From Mesorhizobium sp. J428 (GTDB lineage Bacteria; Pseudomonadota; Alphaproteobacteria; Rhizobiales; Rhizobiaceae): a stretch of 64,000 nucleotides of DNA. Below the pieces are notes generated by a model. The model did no database searches, was not told where the DNA came from, and saw only the letters and a list, made by a program, of their open reading frames with translations. The DNA lies in NCBI RefSeq assembly GCF_024699925.1, contig NZ_JAJOMX010000001.1, positions 1,898,001-1,962,000 of the forward strand. Direction: 5' to 3'. Within the stretch, counting starts at the first letter, position 1, and each line of letters starts with the position of its first letter. Positions 1 to 7,988 of this stretch are shown here, piece by piece. The position numbers and the translations under genes were made by a program.

Positions 1-946
1 ACATGCCGATCACCTCGGGTCCGGCCACTTCCAGCAGGATCGCAAAGGTCTCGTTGATGGACTCCGCCATCTCCGGCTTGAACTCCTTCACGAACTCCTT
101 GCTGGCACCCTTGCGAAACATCTCGGTCGCCTCGGGCGCGAGCTTCATGTTGGCGCCCTGCTCCCTCCATACCTCCTCGTTGGACAGCAGGATGTCGATC
201 GCCTCGCGATAGGCCGCCACGAAGGCTTTCGCATTCTGCGGGTTCTCCTTCGCGTAGTCCTCGCGCATCGCATACATGAGGTATGGCACTTCGGTGATGC
301 CCATCTGCGCGACGATGTCATGCACGGTGATAAGCAGCTTCGACTTTCCCGAAAGCAGCATGTCCGGCGTCAGCGAATTGTACATCAGCGTCGCGTCAAG
401 CTGGCCCTGCTCCATCGTGCCGCGCAGCAATGCGGGCGCGCCCTCCTGCAGCGTAGCCTCCTTGGACAGGTCGACCCCGTAGGCCTTTTTCGCGGCGGCC
501 TGCAGCAGGATCCAGTCGGAGCTGGTCTTGGAGAAGATGCCGACACGCTTGCCCTTCAGGTCGCCGATGGTCTTGATCTCGGAGTCGGCCGGGATCAGCA
601 CGGTGTTGATGTAGGCCAGGAACGGCGCCACGCCGATGATCGGGATGTTCTGGTTCCTGAGGCGCGCGATCGTCGTCCAGTCCTGCACGACGGCCTCGAC
701 GCTCTTGCTCTGCACGGCAGCGATCGCCGCCTGGCTGTTTGTGAAGGGGATGACCTCGAGTTCGAAACCATACTTCCTGTCGAGGCCGAACTTCTCGATG
801 ACGAAGGGCGGATAGGACTGGGTGCCCGACGGGTTCGACATCAGGCGGATGGTGCCCCCGTCGCCCATCTGGGCGCTGGCGGATGTGGCGAAGGCGCCGG
901 CCGCGACGAGCAGCAAGGCCGAGACCATGGATTTGACGAGACTCAT
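1..946 (-). CDS. ABC transporter substrate-binding protein, NMT1/SsuA/TauA type (3' end outside window)
   Basis: Periplasmic solute receptor for the ATPase and permease encoded just upstream of it. The frame is open from an ATG at 946 to the left window edge, about 315 codons, so the C-terminus is missing. The start MSLVKSMVSALLLVAAGAF is a typical signal peptide with probable cleavage after ATSASA. The mature part has the NMT1/THI5-like layout, with RLMSNPSG near the start, a run around IKTIGDLKGKRVGIF, and a later DATLMYNSL. It is the last visible gene of a leftward operon with two flavin monooxygenases, which suggests a sulfonate-like or heterocyclic ligand. The ligand itself cannot be read from sequence. 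Confidence 0.88.
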   Translation of the reverse strand, partial: MSLVKSMVSALLLVAAGAFATSASAQMGDGGTIRLMSNPSGTQSYPPFVIEKFGLDRKYGFELEVIPFTNSQAAIAAVQSKSVEAVVQDWTTIARLRNQNIPIIGVAPFLAYINTVLIPADSEIKTIGDLKGKRVGIFSKTSSDWILLQAAAKKAYGVDLSKEATLQEGAPALLRGTMEQGQLDATLMYNSLTPDMLLSGKSKLLITVHDIVAQMGITEVPYLMYAMREDYAKENPQNAKAFVAAYREAIDILLSNEEVWREQGANMKLAPEATEMFRKGASKEFVKEFKPEMAESINETFAILLEVAGPEVIGM

Positions 947-993
947 GCGCTTGTTTCCTGTTTGAGGGTTACAGTTACTCCTCCCGGCTGTGC

Positions 994-1815
994 TCAATGA
1001 TCCAGCGCCCTCCCGATATGCCGCTGGAGACTTTCCACCACCCGCTTGCTCTGCTCGAACAGCGCGCTGTCCTCGTAGTCGCGCGGGCGCTTGATGTGCC
1101 GAAGGTCGATCTCTTCCTTGATCTTGCCACCCGGCCCCGGGCTCATGATGAGCACGCGGTCGCCGAGAAAGGTCGACTCGAAGGCGTTGTGGCTGACGAA
1201 GAGGACCGTCGAACGGAACGCGGCCCAGATGTTGAGCAGGCTCTGGCGCAGACGCCGCGCGGTCAGTTCGTCCAGGGCGCTGAAGGGTTCGTCCATCAGC
1301 AGAATGTCCGGCTCGATGGCGAAGGCCCGCGCGATCGCGGCGCGCTGCTGCATGCCGCCGGAGAGCTGAAGCGGGTAGAAATCCTTGAACTTGGTCAGTT
1401 CCACCAGCTCCAGCACGCGATCGATGCGGCCCGCCCATTCGGTGCGCGGGAAATCATTCGCCTCCAGCGCGAACTCGATGTTCTGGCGCAGCGTGCGCCA
1501 GGGCAGGAGCCGCGCTTCCTGGAAGACATAGGCGACGCGGAAGCCGGAGCTCAGCTGCTCCTTCAGCGATTTGCCCTGGACGGTGAAGCTGCCCTCATAG
1601 CCTTCGTCCAGCCCGGCGACGATGTTGAGCACGGTGGACTTGCCGCATCCGGACGGACCAAGCAGCCCCACGATCTCTCCGGCCTCTATGTCCAGGTTGA
1701 CGCCGTCGAGTGCCTTCCAACCGCCCCGCCCACCGCCGCCGAACTGCCTGTGGATGTCGGTGAGCGATATCTGGGACACGAGCGTAGCCTTTTCCGGTCT
1801 GATCGCGATGTTCAT
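994..1815 (-). CDS. ABC transporter ATP-binding protein, SsuB/TauB type
   Basis: Cytoplasmic ATPase of a nitrate/sulfonate/taurine-type importer, 273 aa. Walker A is GPSGCGKST (about residue 53), the Q-loop lies in FQEARLLPW, the signature is LSGGMQQRAAIARA, Walker B is ILLMDEPFSALDE, and the H-loop is VLFVSHN. FQEARLLPW is the Q-loop form usual in SsuB/TauB proteins. It starts 7 bases after the permease stop and is followed after 47 bases by the receptor gene. The single ATPase presumably acts as a homodimer. Family assignment is firm; substrate is unknown. Confidence 0.93.
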   Translation of the reverse strand: MNIAIRPEKATLVSQISLTDIHRQFGGGGRGGWKALDGVNLDIEAGEIVGLLGPSGCGKSTVLNIVAGLDEGYEGSFTVQGKSLKEQLSSGFRVAYVFQEARLLPWRTLRQNIEFALEANDFPRTEWAGRIDRVLELVELTKFKDFYPLQLSGGMQQRAAIARAFAIEPDILLMDEPFSALDELTARRLRQSLLNIWAAFRSTVLFVSHNAFESTFLGDRVLIMSPGPGGKIKEEIDLRHIKRPRDYEDSALFEQSKRVVESLQRHIGRALDH

Positions 1816-1822
1816 GCAGACC

Positions 1823-2656
1823 TCACATCCGCTTCCAGCGGAAGATCCGCCGTTCGATCGTGCCGAGAACGGCGATCTCGATGAACAGCATCACGAAGAC
1901 GAAGCTCAGCGCATGAGCCAGCACCTCGGTCATGTTGAACATCTGGTAGAAGAACTCGATGCGGTATCCGACGCCGCTGCCGCGCCCGAGCAGTTCCACG
2001 AACAGCACCATCTTCCAGATCAGGCCGATGCCGAAGCGCGTGGAGGCGAGCAGCATGGGCGCCACCTGCGGGGCAATGACCTGCACGATCTGCTGCCGCT
2101 TGCCGGCCCGGAACGCGCGCGCCATGCCGATCAGGCGCGTGTCGATGCCCTTGACGCCCTCGCGGATGTTGATGGTCAGGATCGGAATGACGGGCGCCGC
2201 CGCGCCCAGCACCGCCGCCGTGTCGTTGAGCCCCACCACCATGTAGAGCGTGAGGATGACCACCAGCGCCGGCATGGTGATGCCGCAGATGATCCACACC
2301 TGGAAGAAGGTGCCCGCCGTCTTCGACAGCGCCATCGAGAAGCCGAGCAGCAGCGCGACCGACATCGCGATGACGAAGGCACCGGCGATGCGTCCCAGCG
2401 TGATAGCGATGTCGGCGTAGATCTCGCCCCTGAGCAGGTTTTCCCACAGGGCCGCCACCACCTGGAAAGGCCCCGGAAGAACGCTTGAGGGCAGCGCCAG
2501 CGACCCCAGGTACCAAAGCCCGATCAGGGTCGCGACCGAGAGCGCGCTGACCAGAATCTTATGGACACGCTCGTCGCCATCGCCCGATATCGCGGCAAGC
2601 AGGCCGGCCAGGAAACCGGCAGATCGTTGACCCTCGGTTCTCGTCATGACTGCCAT
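1823..2656 (-). CDS. ABC transporter permease, SsuC/TauC type
   Basis: Inner-membrane permease of the importer, 277 aa, with about six hydrophobic segments. The EAA-type cytoplasmic loop is seen in GMARAFRAGKRQQIVQVIAP, which contacts the ATPase. The first membrane span is ILVSALSVATLIGLWYLG, after a hydrophilic N-tail of about 35 residues. It lies between the NtaA-like monooxygenase (45 bases upstream) and the ATPase, so transport and oxidation genes share one transcript. Start taken at the first ATG, MAVMTRTEG; the internal ATG three codons later is an alternative. Confidence 0.92.
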   Translation of the reverse strand: MAVMTRTEGQRSAGFLAGLLAAISGDGDERVHKILVSALSVATLIGLWYLGSLALPSSVLPGPFQVVAALWENLLRGEIYADIAITLGRIAGAFVIAMSVALLLGFSMALSKTAGTFFQVWIICGITMPALVVILTLYMVVGLNDTAAVLGAAAPVIPILTINIREGVKGIDTRLIGMARAFRAGKRQQIVQVIAPQVAPMLLASTRFGIGLIWKMVLFVELLGRGSGVGYRIEFFYQMFNMTEVLAHALSFVFVMLFIEIAVLGTIERRIFRWKRM

Positions 2657-2701
2657 CGGATCGGTCCTTTCGGTTGTCGGGCCGGTTCGGTTGTTGCGAA
2701 A

Positions 2702-4039
2702 TCAGCTGTCGAGCAGGTTCTCGCGCAGCGTTCCGCCGCGATATTCGGTGCGGAAGCGGCCACGGCGCTGCAGTTCGGGAATCAGGAAGTCGATGACGTT
2801 CAGGAGGTCGCGCGGCACGGCGGGCGGATGCGCGATCATGAAGCCGCCGCGCTCGCCGGTCGCGATGAAGGTCTCCTCGAGATAGTCGGCGATCCTCGCC
2901 GCAGAACCGACGACCGCATGGTCGTAGCCGGCGGTGTGGTGCCGGATCAGCTCGTAGAAGTCCTTCCTCGTGACCTTTTCCTTCGGGTCGAAGTGGTTGG
3001 TCATGTTCAGGAAACCGACCGGCGACGCGTTCGCCCTGACGATCTGCTCGTTGATCTCCTCGATGGTGAAGCTGTCGGGCAGTTTCGACAGGTCATAGCC
3101 GCACTGATGCGACATGAAGGCGCCGACGGCCTCGACCGGCACCGCCGTCAGCAGCTGCTCGTGGCGGCGTTTGGCGTCTTCGTCGGTCTCGCCGACGATC
3201 AGCACGATATCCCACACGATGCCGACGCCGGACGGATCGCGCCCCTGTGCCACCAGGGCCGCATCGAGCTCGGTGCGATGCTTGACCTGCTTGTCGAGGC
3301 CGGGGCTGGCGGCGAAGATCATGTCGGCGAAGCTGGCCGAAGCCTGGATGCCGCGCGGCGAGGCGCCCGCCTGCACGATCACCGGCCGGCCCTGCGGCGA
3401 CGGCACGCAGGCGAGCGGCCCGGCGACGTTGAAGAACTTGCCACGATGGTTGATCGCCTTGACCTTGGCGGGATCCGCCATCTGGCCGCTCTCGCGATCC
3501 CACAGGAACGCGTCCGGCTCGACGCTCGCCCAGAGCGCCTTGCAGATGTCGATGAACTCCTCCATCCGCTCGTAGCGCTGGCTGTGCTCCATCAGCTCGT
3601 CGAAGCCGTAGTTGGCGGCATCCGCCCGCCGCGAAGAAGCGACGACGTTGAAGGCCATCCGCCCGTTCGTGACATGGTCGAGCGAGTTGAGCAGCCGCGC
3701 CGTGTAGAACGGATGCATGTAGGTCGACGAATAGGTCAGGCCGAAGCCAATATGCTTGGTGATCTGCGACAGCGCCGCGATGTAGGGGCTCATGTCCTGG
3801 CGCGGCCAGCCGACGCCCCATTTCACCGCGTCGTGGCGGTTCGCCTTCCACGTGCTCGGAATGCCGGTGCCGTCGCCCCAGAACATGAAATCGAGCAGGC
3901 CGCGCTCGGCAATCAGCGCCAGTTCCTTGAAGATGCGTATGTCGGGATAGACCGCATTGGTCCATGAGCCCGGCAGGCGCCAGCGTCCTTCGAGCTGCAT
4001 CCAGGAGAGATCGTAGCCGATGTGCATTTTCGTAGGCAT
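2702..4039 (-). CDS. FMN-dependent monooxygenase, NtaA/SnaA/DszA family
   Basis: Bacterial-luciferase-like TIM-barrel oxygenase, 445 aa, the usual length for the nitrilotriacetate monooxygenase component A family. Typical stretches are WKANRHDAVKWGVGWPR, a Y-x-x-T-Y-M-H-P-F block (SSTYMHPFYTARLLNSLD), NVVASSRRADAANYG and QAGASPRGIQ. Family members use FMNH2 from a separate reductase to oxidise C-N or C-S bonds. Two flavin reductase genes sit 2.7 kb away and are probable partners. It follows the RutA-like gene by 104 bases. The family contains NTA, EDTA and dibenzothiophene-sulfone enzymes, so the substrate is open. Confidence 0.9.
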   Translation of the reverse strand: MPTKMHIGYDLSWMQLEGRWRLPGSWTNAVYPDIRIFKELALIAERGLLDFMFWGDGTGIPSTWKANRHDAVKWGVGWPRQDMSPYIAALSQITKHIGFGLTYSSTYMHPFYTARLLNSLDHVTNGRMAFNVVASSRRADAANYGFDELMEHSQRYERMEEFIDICKALWASVEPDAFLWDRESGQMADPAKVKAINHRGKFFNVAGPLACVPSPQGRPVIVQAGASPRGIQASASFADMIFAASPGLDKQVKHRTELDAALVAQGRDPSGVGIVWDIVLIVGETDEDAKRRHEQLLTAVPVEAVGAFMSHQCGYDLSKLPDSFTIEEINEQIVRANASPVGFLNMTNHFDPKEKVTRKDFYELIRHHTAGYDHAVVGSAARIADYLEETFIATGERGGFMIAHPPAVPRDLLNVIDFLIPELQRRGRFRTEYRGGTLRENLLDS

Positions 4040-4143
4040 GTGGCAGTCCGTTCAGGCAAGGAGGCGTCGTTCCGGCGCTGCGCGGCGCACGGCGGTTCAA
4101 TTCGGTCTGCTGCGGCGGGAAACCGCCGTGGCTGGGGGTCAGG

Positions 4144-5245
4144 TCATGCGGCCGCCCTCGCGGCCGGCGCGTCGGCCACCACGATGTCGTGGCGTGCAAG
4201 CAGCGCCTTCAGCTTCGGCAGCACCACGGTGCCGAAGAATTTCAGGTCCTTCACGAAATCGACGAAGGTGAACTGGATGCCGTCAATCCCGCTTTCCACG
4301 ATCAGCTCCGCGAGCTTCTGCGCCATCGTGTCGGGTGCGCCGATCACCGGCATGCCGGAGCCGAAGCCCACCGTGTTGGGCTGGCGCAGATAGGACGTGC
4401 GGTCCTTGTAGGAGTCGCGGTTGTCGCGCTCGAAGGAGTGGATGAGGTTCTCCAGCGCCTCGGTGTCGAGGTCGTCGCGGATAGCCGCGAACTCCTGCTC
4501 GGCCGCCGCGTCGCTCTCGCCGTGCAGCAGCATCATCGAGGTGACGACCTTGACGGTGCGCCCCTCCTCGGCCGCGAACTCGCGCACCCGCGCCACTTCG
4601 GCCGGGCGCAGGCCGACGAACTGATAGTCGGAGTGCTTCGCCGCGAAGCGCAGCCCTTCCGACGACAAGCCGGCGCTGACGATCCCGGGATAGGGCTTGC
4701 TCAACGGCTTGGGGTCCGACACGCAGTTGTCGAGCTTGAAGAAGCGGCCTTCGAACGTGCTACGCCCCTGCGTCCACAGCATCTTCATCACGCGGATCCA
4801 TTCGTCGGCATATTCGTAGCGATAGTCGCCGTAGCCCTCAGGCACGACGCCCATCTGCTCCAACTCCTCCAGCGTGTTGCCGGTGACGATATTGATGCCG
4901 AACCGCCCGCCGCTGATGTTGTCGATGGTGGAGATGATCTTGGCCGCGACCGCGGGATGGAAGAGCAGCGGGTTGATCGTGGTGAAGAGCTTGAGGCGGC
5001 TGGTCAGCGGCGCGATGGCGCTCGCCATGCTCATCGGCTCGATCGTGTTCTGCCAGAAGCCGGTCGCGCCGCCGAAGCCCATCCACTTGCCCATCCAGAA
5101 CAGGTAGTCGAGGCCGACGTCCTCCGCGATCATCGCGATGTCGCGATGCAGCTCGAAGGTCGGATGGTCACCGCGGCGTGCGCTTCGACATCAGGAAGCC
5201 ATTGCTGCCCACGGGCATGAACACACCCAGTTCGACCTTGCGCAT
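4144..5245 (-). pseudogene. RutA-like flavin-dependent monooxygenase, interrupted by a one-base insertion
   Basis: The body from the ATG at 5133 to 4144 (329 aa) is a class C flavin monooxygenase resembling pyrimidine monooxygenase RutA: GFGGATGFW, STIDNISGGRFGINIVTG, RFFKLDNC and FTFVDFVKDL. The true N-terminus is in another frame: from ATG 5245, MRKVELGVFMPVGSNGFLM runs on to KRTPR and hits TGA at 5170-5168. Removing one G (plus-strand C at about 5169) gives PRYHPTFELHRDIAMIAED, which aligns with the RutA consensus PQYMPTFEL. The repaired protein has about 366 aa. As it stands, the only start in the downstream frame is 5133, which drops the first beta strand of the barrel. It is the promoter-proximal gene of the operon. 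Sequencing error or true decay cannot be told apart here. Confidence 0.85.
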
Positions 5246-5845
5246 GCTGTCGGATCCCCTTGCTCGGGAAATGAAATGTCACGGCTGGAAGCCGCCGCCA
5301 CTCCAGGCGGACTGTGTCCGGTCAGGTCTCCAACCGTTCGAAGCGACACATCAACATTTCAGTTCCCCATTTTTTGACCTGTTTGTTAGGAAAAATATGA
5401 GGACCTTTTGATAGCCGTGTCAATGCTTTCTACCGCAGCGCAGTATGCCTATTTTTTAGTATATCTCTGCCGTATTTTTTGTCATTTCAAATATATATCC
5501 TTATTAGATGCACAAAGTATGCGCAGGCTATATCCGGCATCTGTAGATGCGATGTTGCGCTGCAATAGGGGTTGAGGGAAAAAAGTTTTCCATTGGCGGG
5601 TCACGGCCGCGTGCAGCGGATCAACGGCCGTCTACTCGAACGGTTCGGCGGCGGCCGCACCCCTCACCGCCACAAATCGAGGCTTGCGTTCGAGGCCGCT
5701 CACCCGCTCCGCGGCGTGCCGCGGGAAAAAATTCAGAGAACTGACATATCAGATTGTGAAAACGTGCCGGATATGCGGCCGCGCAAGCCGGCCGGCAACA
5801 GGGCGACCGGCCGAGGCTATCGCCGCGCCGGTCACGCTTGCGTGG
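5246..5845. other. 600-bp intergenic region with AT-rich promoter zone
   Basis: No convincing gene. About 5340-5540 is strikingly AT-rich for this genome and probably carries the promoter of the leftward monooxygenase/ABC operon, which begins at 5245. An ACATTTCAG element at 5354-5362 resembles sites near the flavin reductase and GntR genes. The GC-rich part at 5570-5845 holds only antisense-like open frames and the 3' flank of the GntR gene. Confidence 0.5.
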
Positions 5846-6547
5846 TCAGGCCGCCGCCTGGGACATGGCCGCCGCGGCCGGGTCCGCCAGCACGAAACGG
5901 CTGTCGGGATAGTAGCCCATGGCCTCGCGAAGAACGCGATCGATCTCGGCCATATCCCGGCTCTCGATCGCGTCAACCACCTTCAGATGCAGCTGGATAT
6001 TGGCCTTGTGGCGCTCCGCGGAGGTGCGCTGGATGCCAAAGCACCAGAAGCGCGAGGCATTGTTGTGCAGCCGCGTGGCGGCCTGTTCGATCTGGCTGTT
6101 CTTGCACGCGGCGGCCAGCGAACGGTGAAACGCCCGATCCATCAGCACCAGCGCCCGTATGTCGCGCGCCGCTATCGCCGCTTCATGCCCGTTATAGGAC
6201 GCGCGAATGGTCGCTAGGTCCTCCGGCGTGGCGCGTTCCGCCGCGAGCTTTGCCGCATAGGTTTCGATGAGCACGCGCGCCTCGAAGACGTCCTGCAGTT
6301 CGCGCAGGCCGAGATCCCCGATACGCGTGCCGATGCGCGCCTGCCGCTCCACTAGACCCTCGAGCGAGAGGCGGAACAGCGCGTCGCGGACAGCCGCCTG
6401 ACCGAGCTTGAAATCGCGCATCAGCTGCTTCTCGTCGACACGACCGCCCGGAGGGAGCTGGCCAAGGATGATGGCCATCAGTATCTGCTCGTAGGCGTCG
6501 TTACGCAGCAGGCCTTTAGTCTTCGTCGCCGTAGCCCTCTTTGCCAT
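5846..6547 (-). CDS. GntR-family transcriptional regulator with FCD (FadR-like) domain
   Basis: 233 aa. The N-terminal winged helix covers roughly residues 10-80 (YEQILMAIILGQLPPGG, then LGQAAVRDALFRLSLEGLV and RQARIGTRI). The C-terminal helical FCD ligand domain holds the metal-binding histidine pattern in MDRAFHRSLAAAC and the later HLKVVDAIESRD. It lies between the monooxygenase operon and the flavin reductases, all on the same strand, and is the only regulator gene in the cluster, so it probably controls it. Its ligand is likely the imported compound or a product of it. Confidence 0.92.
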   Translation of the reverse strand: MAKRATATKTKGLLRNDAYEQILMAIILGQLPPGGRVDEKQLMRDFKLGQAAVRDALFRLSLEGLVERQARIGTRIGDLGLRELQDVFEARVLIETYAAKLAAERATPEDLATIRASYNGHEAAIAARDIRALVLMDRAFHRSLAAACKNSQIEQAATRLHNNASRFWCFGIQRTSAERHKANIQLHLKVVDAIESRDMAEIDRVLREAMGYYPDSRFVLADPAAAAMSQAAA

Positions 6548-6650
6548 TTATACTTTTCCTCCCTGAAGACATATTTTCAGCCGCCAGCGCGAAAAAAGCA
6601 ATTCCGGCACGACCGATGCCCCTTATGAATGACATACGATCATGCTCTTA

Positions 6651-6663
6651 ACATTTCAGATTT
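6651..6663. promoter_or_regulatory. ATTTCAGAT half-site upstream of the GntR gene
   Basis: ACATTTCAGATTT lies about 105 bases before the GntR start. It shares ATTTCAGAT, in inverted orientation, with the palindromic sites at 7725-7740 and 7937-7953. A GntR/FCD autoregulatory operator is the simplest reading; this is inference from repetition only. Confidence 0.4.
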
Positions 6664-6716
6664 GGAAGTAAAAGCCCCGCCCGGGCGTGATCGCGCCCAA
6701 ACGAATTGCCGCCTCG

Positions 6717-7211
6717 TCACGCCGGCAAGGCGCAGCGTGCAAAGGCCCCGTCGATGTAGAGCAGTGGCGCGACCCGCTGGTCCGGCAGTTTCACGCCCAC
6801 CACCTCTCCGATGAAAATCGTGTGCGTGGAAGCCTCGATCATGCTGGTGACGCGGCAGTCGAAACTCGCGATGGCGTCGTCCAGCACCGGAGCCCCCGTC
6901 TCAAGCTCGCCCCATGAGCCTTCGGCGAACCGCACGTCCCGATATTTGGAAGAGCTGAAACGCGTTGCCACCTCATCGGCGCCCTCGGCCAGGAGATTGA
7001 CGCAGAAGATGCCTGCCTCGGCGAGCGCATCATGGCTCGAGGCCGACTTGTTTATGCAGGTCAGCAGCGAGGGCGGCGTCAGGCAGACCGAGGTGACGGA
7101 CGTGGCGATCATTCCGTGTGCCGCGCCCGCGAGATCGCGCGTGGTGATCAGCGACACGCCGGCCGCGAGGCGACGCATTCCCAATTTGAAGAGGTCGACG
7201 CGGTCGTTCAT
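6717..7211 (-). CDS. Flavin reductase domain protein (FMN reductase component)
   Basis: 164 aa, one flavin_reductase-like split-barrel domain. Diagnostic stretches are GMRRLAAGVSLITTRD, GMIATSVTSVCLTPPSLLTC (the usual GxTxS.xxSxSxxPPxxLxC pattern) and FCVNLLAEGADEVATRFSS. Proteins of this family reduce FMN with NAD(P)H and pass FMNH2 to a monooxygenase. Its ATG overlaps the stop of the upstream reductase by 4 bases, so the two are translationally coupled. Probable reductant source for one of the two FMN monooxygenases at 2702-5245. Confidence 0.9.
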   Translation of the reverse strand: MNDRVDLFKLGMRRLAAGVSLITTRDLAGAAHGMIATSVTSVCLTPPSLLTCINKSASSHDALAEAGIFCVNLLAEGADEVATRFSSSKYRDVRFAEGSWGELETGAPVLDDAIASFDCRVTSMIEASTHTIFIGEVVGVKLPDQRVAPLLYIDGAFARCALPA

Positions 7212-7714
7212 GTGAGCACCTGTCCCTGATAGTGAACCAACGGACGCTGGTCCTTGAAGTTCTCAAAGGCGACGATCCGACCGACGACGAGGTAGACGCC
7301 GTAACGCTCGATCACCTCGTCCACCCGGCAGTCGAGCACGCCGGTGATGTCCGGCAGAACCGGTGCGCCCGTCGCAAGCGTCCGCATGTCGAGCCCCTCG
7401 AAACGGGCGGCCCCCTTGGGCCCGTCCCGCATCATGAACACATCGAGGACCGCGCGTCCCTCGACGGACAGGTAGTTGATCGCGAAGGCTTGCCGGGCGA
7501 GCAGATCGGCGGCAGCCGACGTCTTCTTGTCCAGCGAAACCGTCACCGTTGGCGGACTGGCCGTCAGGTGGGTCGCGGACAGGGCGAGGAATCCGGAAGG
7601 GCCGTTCTCGCCCGCGACGGTGACGATCGCGGCGCCGACCGCGCGGCATCCGATCGCACCCCAGAACGCGCGTGGATCTATCTCCGGGCCATCGCTTTCC
7701 GCAGTAGGCTGCAT
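7208..7714 (-). CDS. Second flavin reductase domain protein
   Basis: About 168 aa, distant paralogue of its neighbour: GAIGCRAVGAAIVTVAGEN, FLALSATHLTASPPTVTVSL and FAINYLSVEGRAV follow the flavin reductase fold. The frame has an ATG at 7726, but that codon overlaps the palindrome at 7725-7740 and lacks a Shine-Dalgarno. The ATG at 7714 has GGGA seven bases ahead and is preferred. Two reductases beside two monooxygenases suggests one partner each. First gene of a two-gene operon, divergent from the MFS gene. Confidence 0.87.
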   Translation of the reverse strand: MQPTAESDGPEIDPRAFWGAIGCRAVGAAIVTVAGENGPSGFLALSATHLTASPPTVTVSLDKKTSAAADLLARQAFAINYLSVEGRAVLDVFMMRDGPKGAARFEGLDMRTLATGAPVLPDITGVLDCRVDEVIERYGVYLVVGRIVAFENFKDQRPLVHYQGQVLT

Positions 7715-7724
7715 CGATATTCCC

Positions 7725-7740
7725 ATATCTGAAATTTCTG
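7725..7740. promoter_or_regulatory. Candidate operator ATATCTGAAATTTCTG
   Basis: Near-perfect dyad CTGAAATTTCTG just in front of the flavin reductase start. The 14 bases ATATCTGAAATTTC are identical to those of the site at 7938-7951. Placement at the start codon fits repression by the neighbouring GntR protein; this is inferred. Confidence 0.5.
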
Positions 7741-7936
7741 TCTCAACGCTAACAGAGAGGCGATGAACTGCAAGCCTGAATAATCGGCATATCGAATTAA
7801 CCAGCTATATTTACTGACTATTTTTTGATCATCATGCCGGAAAACACGCCACAGCAACGTCTCCAAGCCGAATTTGAAGCCGATGGCACACAAAGGGACA
7901 GAGAGAATTTCGTGTCCATCTTCTATTCAAATTGAC

Positions 7937-7953
7937 GATATCTGAAATTTCAG
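7937..7953. promoter_or_regulatory. Candidate operator with perfect 12-bp palindrome CTGAAATTTCAG
   Basis: GATATCTGAAATTTCAG, with the exact palindrome CTGAAATTTCAG at 7942-7953, lies 36 bases before the MFS gene start. It repeats the site on the other side of the divergent region. The rest of the 7715-7988 gap is AT-rich and probably contains both promoters. Confidence 0.55.
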
Positions 7954-7988
7954 TGTAGTCCCTTTTATCGAATGCTGGAGCGGGATTG

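Noticed and set aside
5572..6270. Open frame of 232 aa across the 5246-5845 gap
   Set aside because: It runs antisense into the GntR gene and is rich in Arg, Pro and Ala without any recognisable motif or ribosome site.
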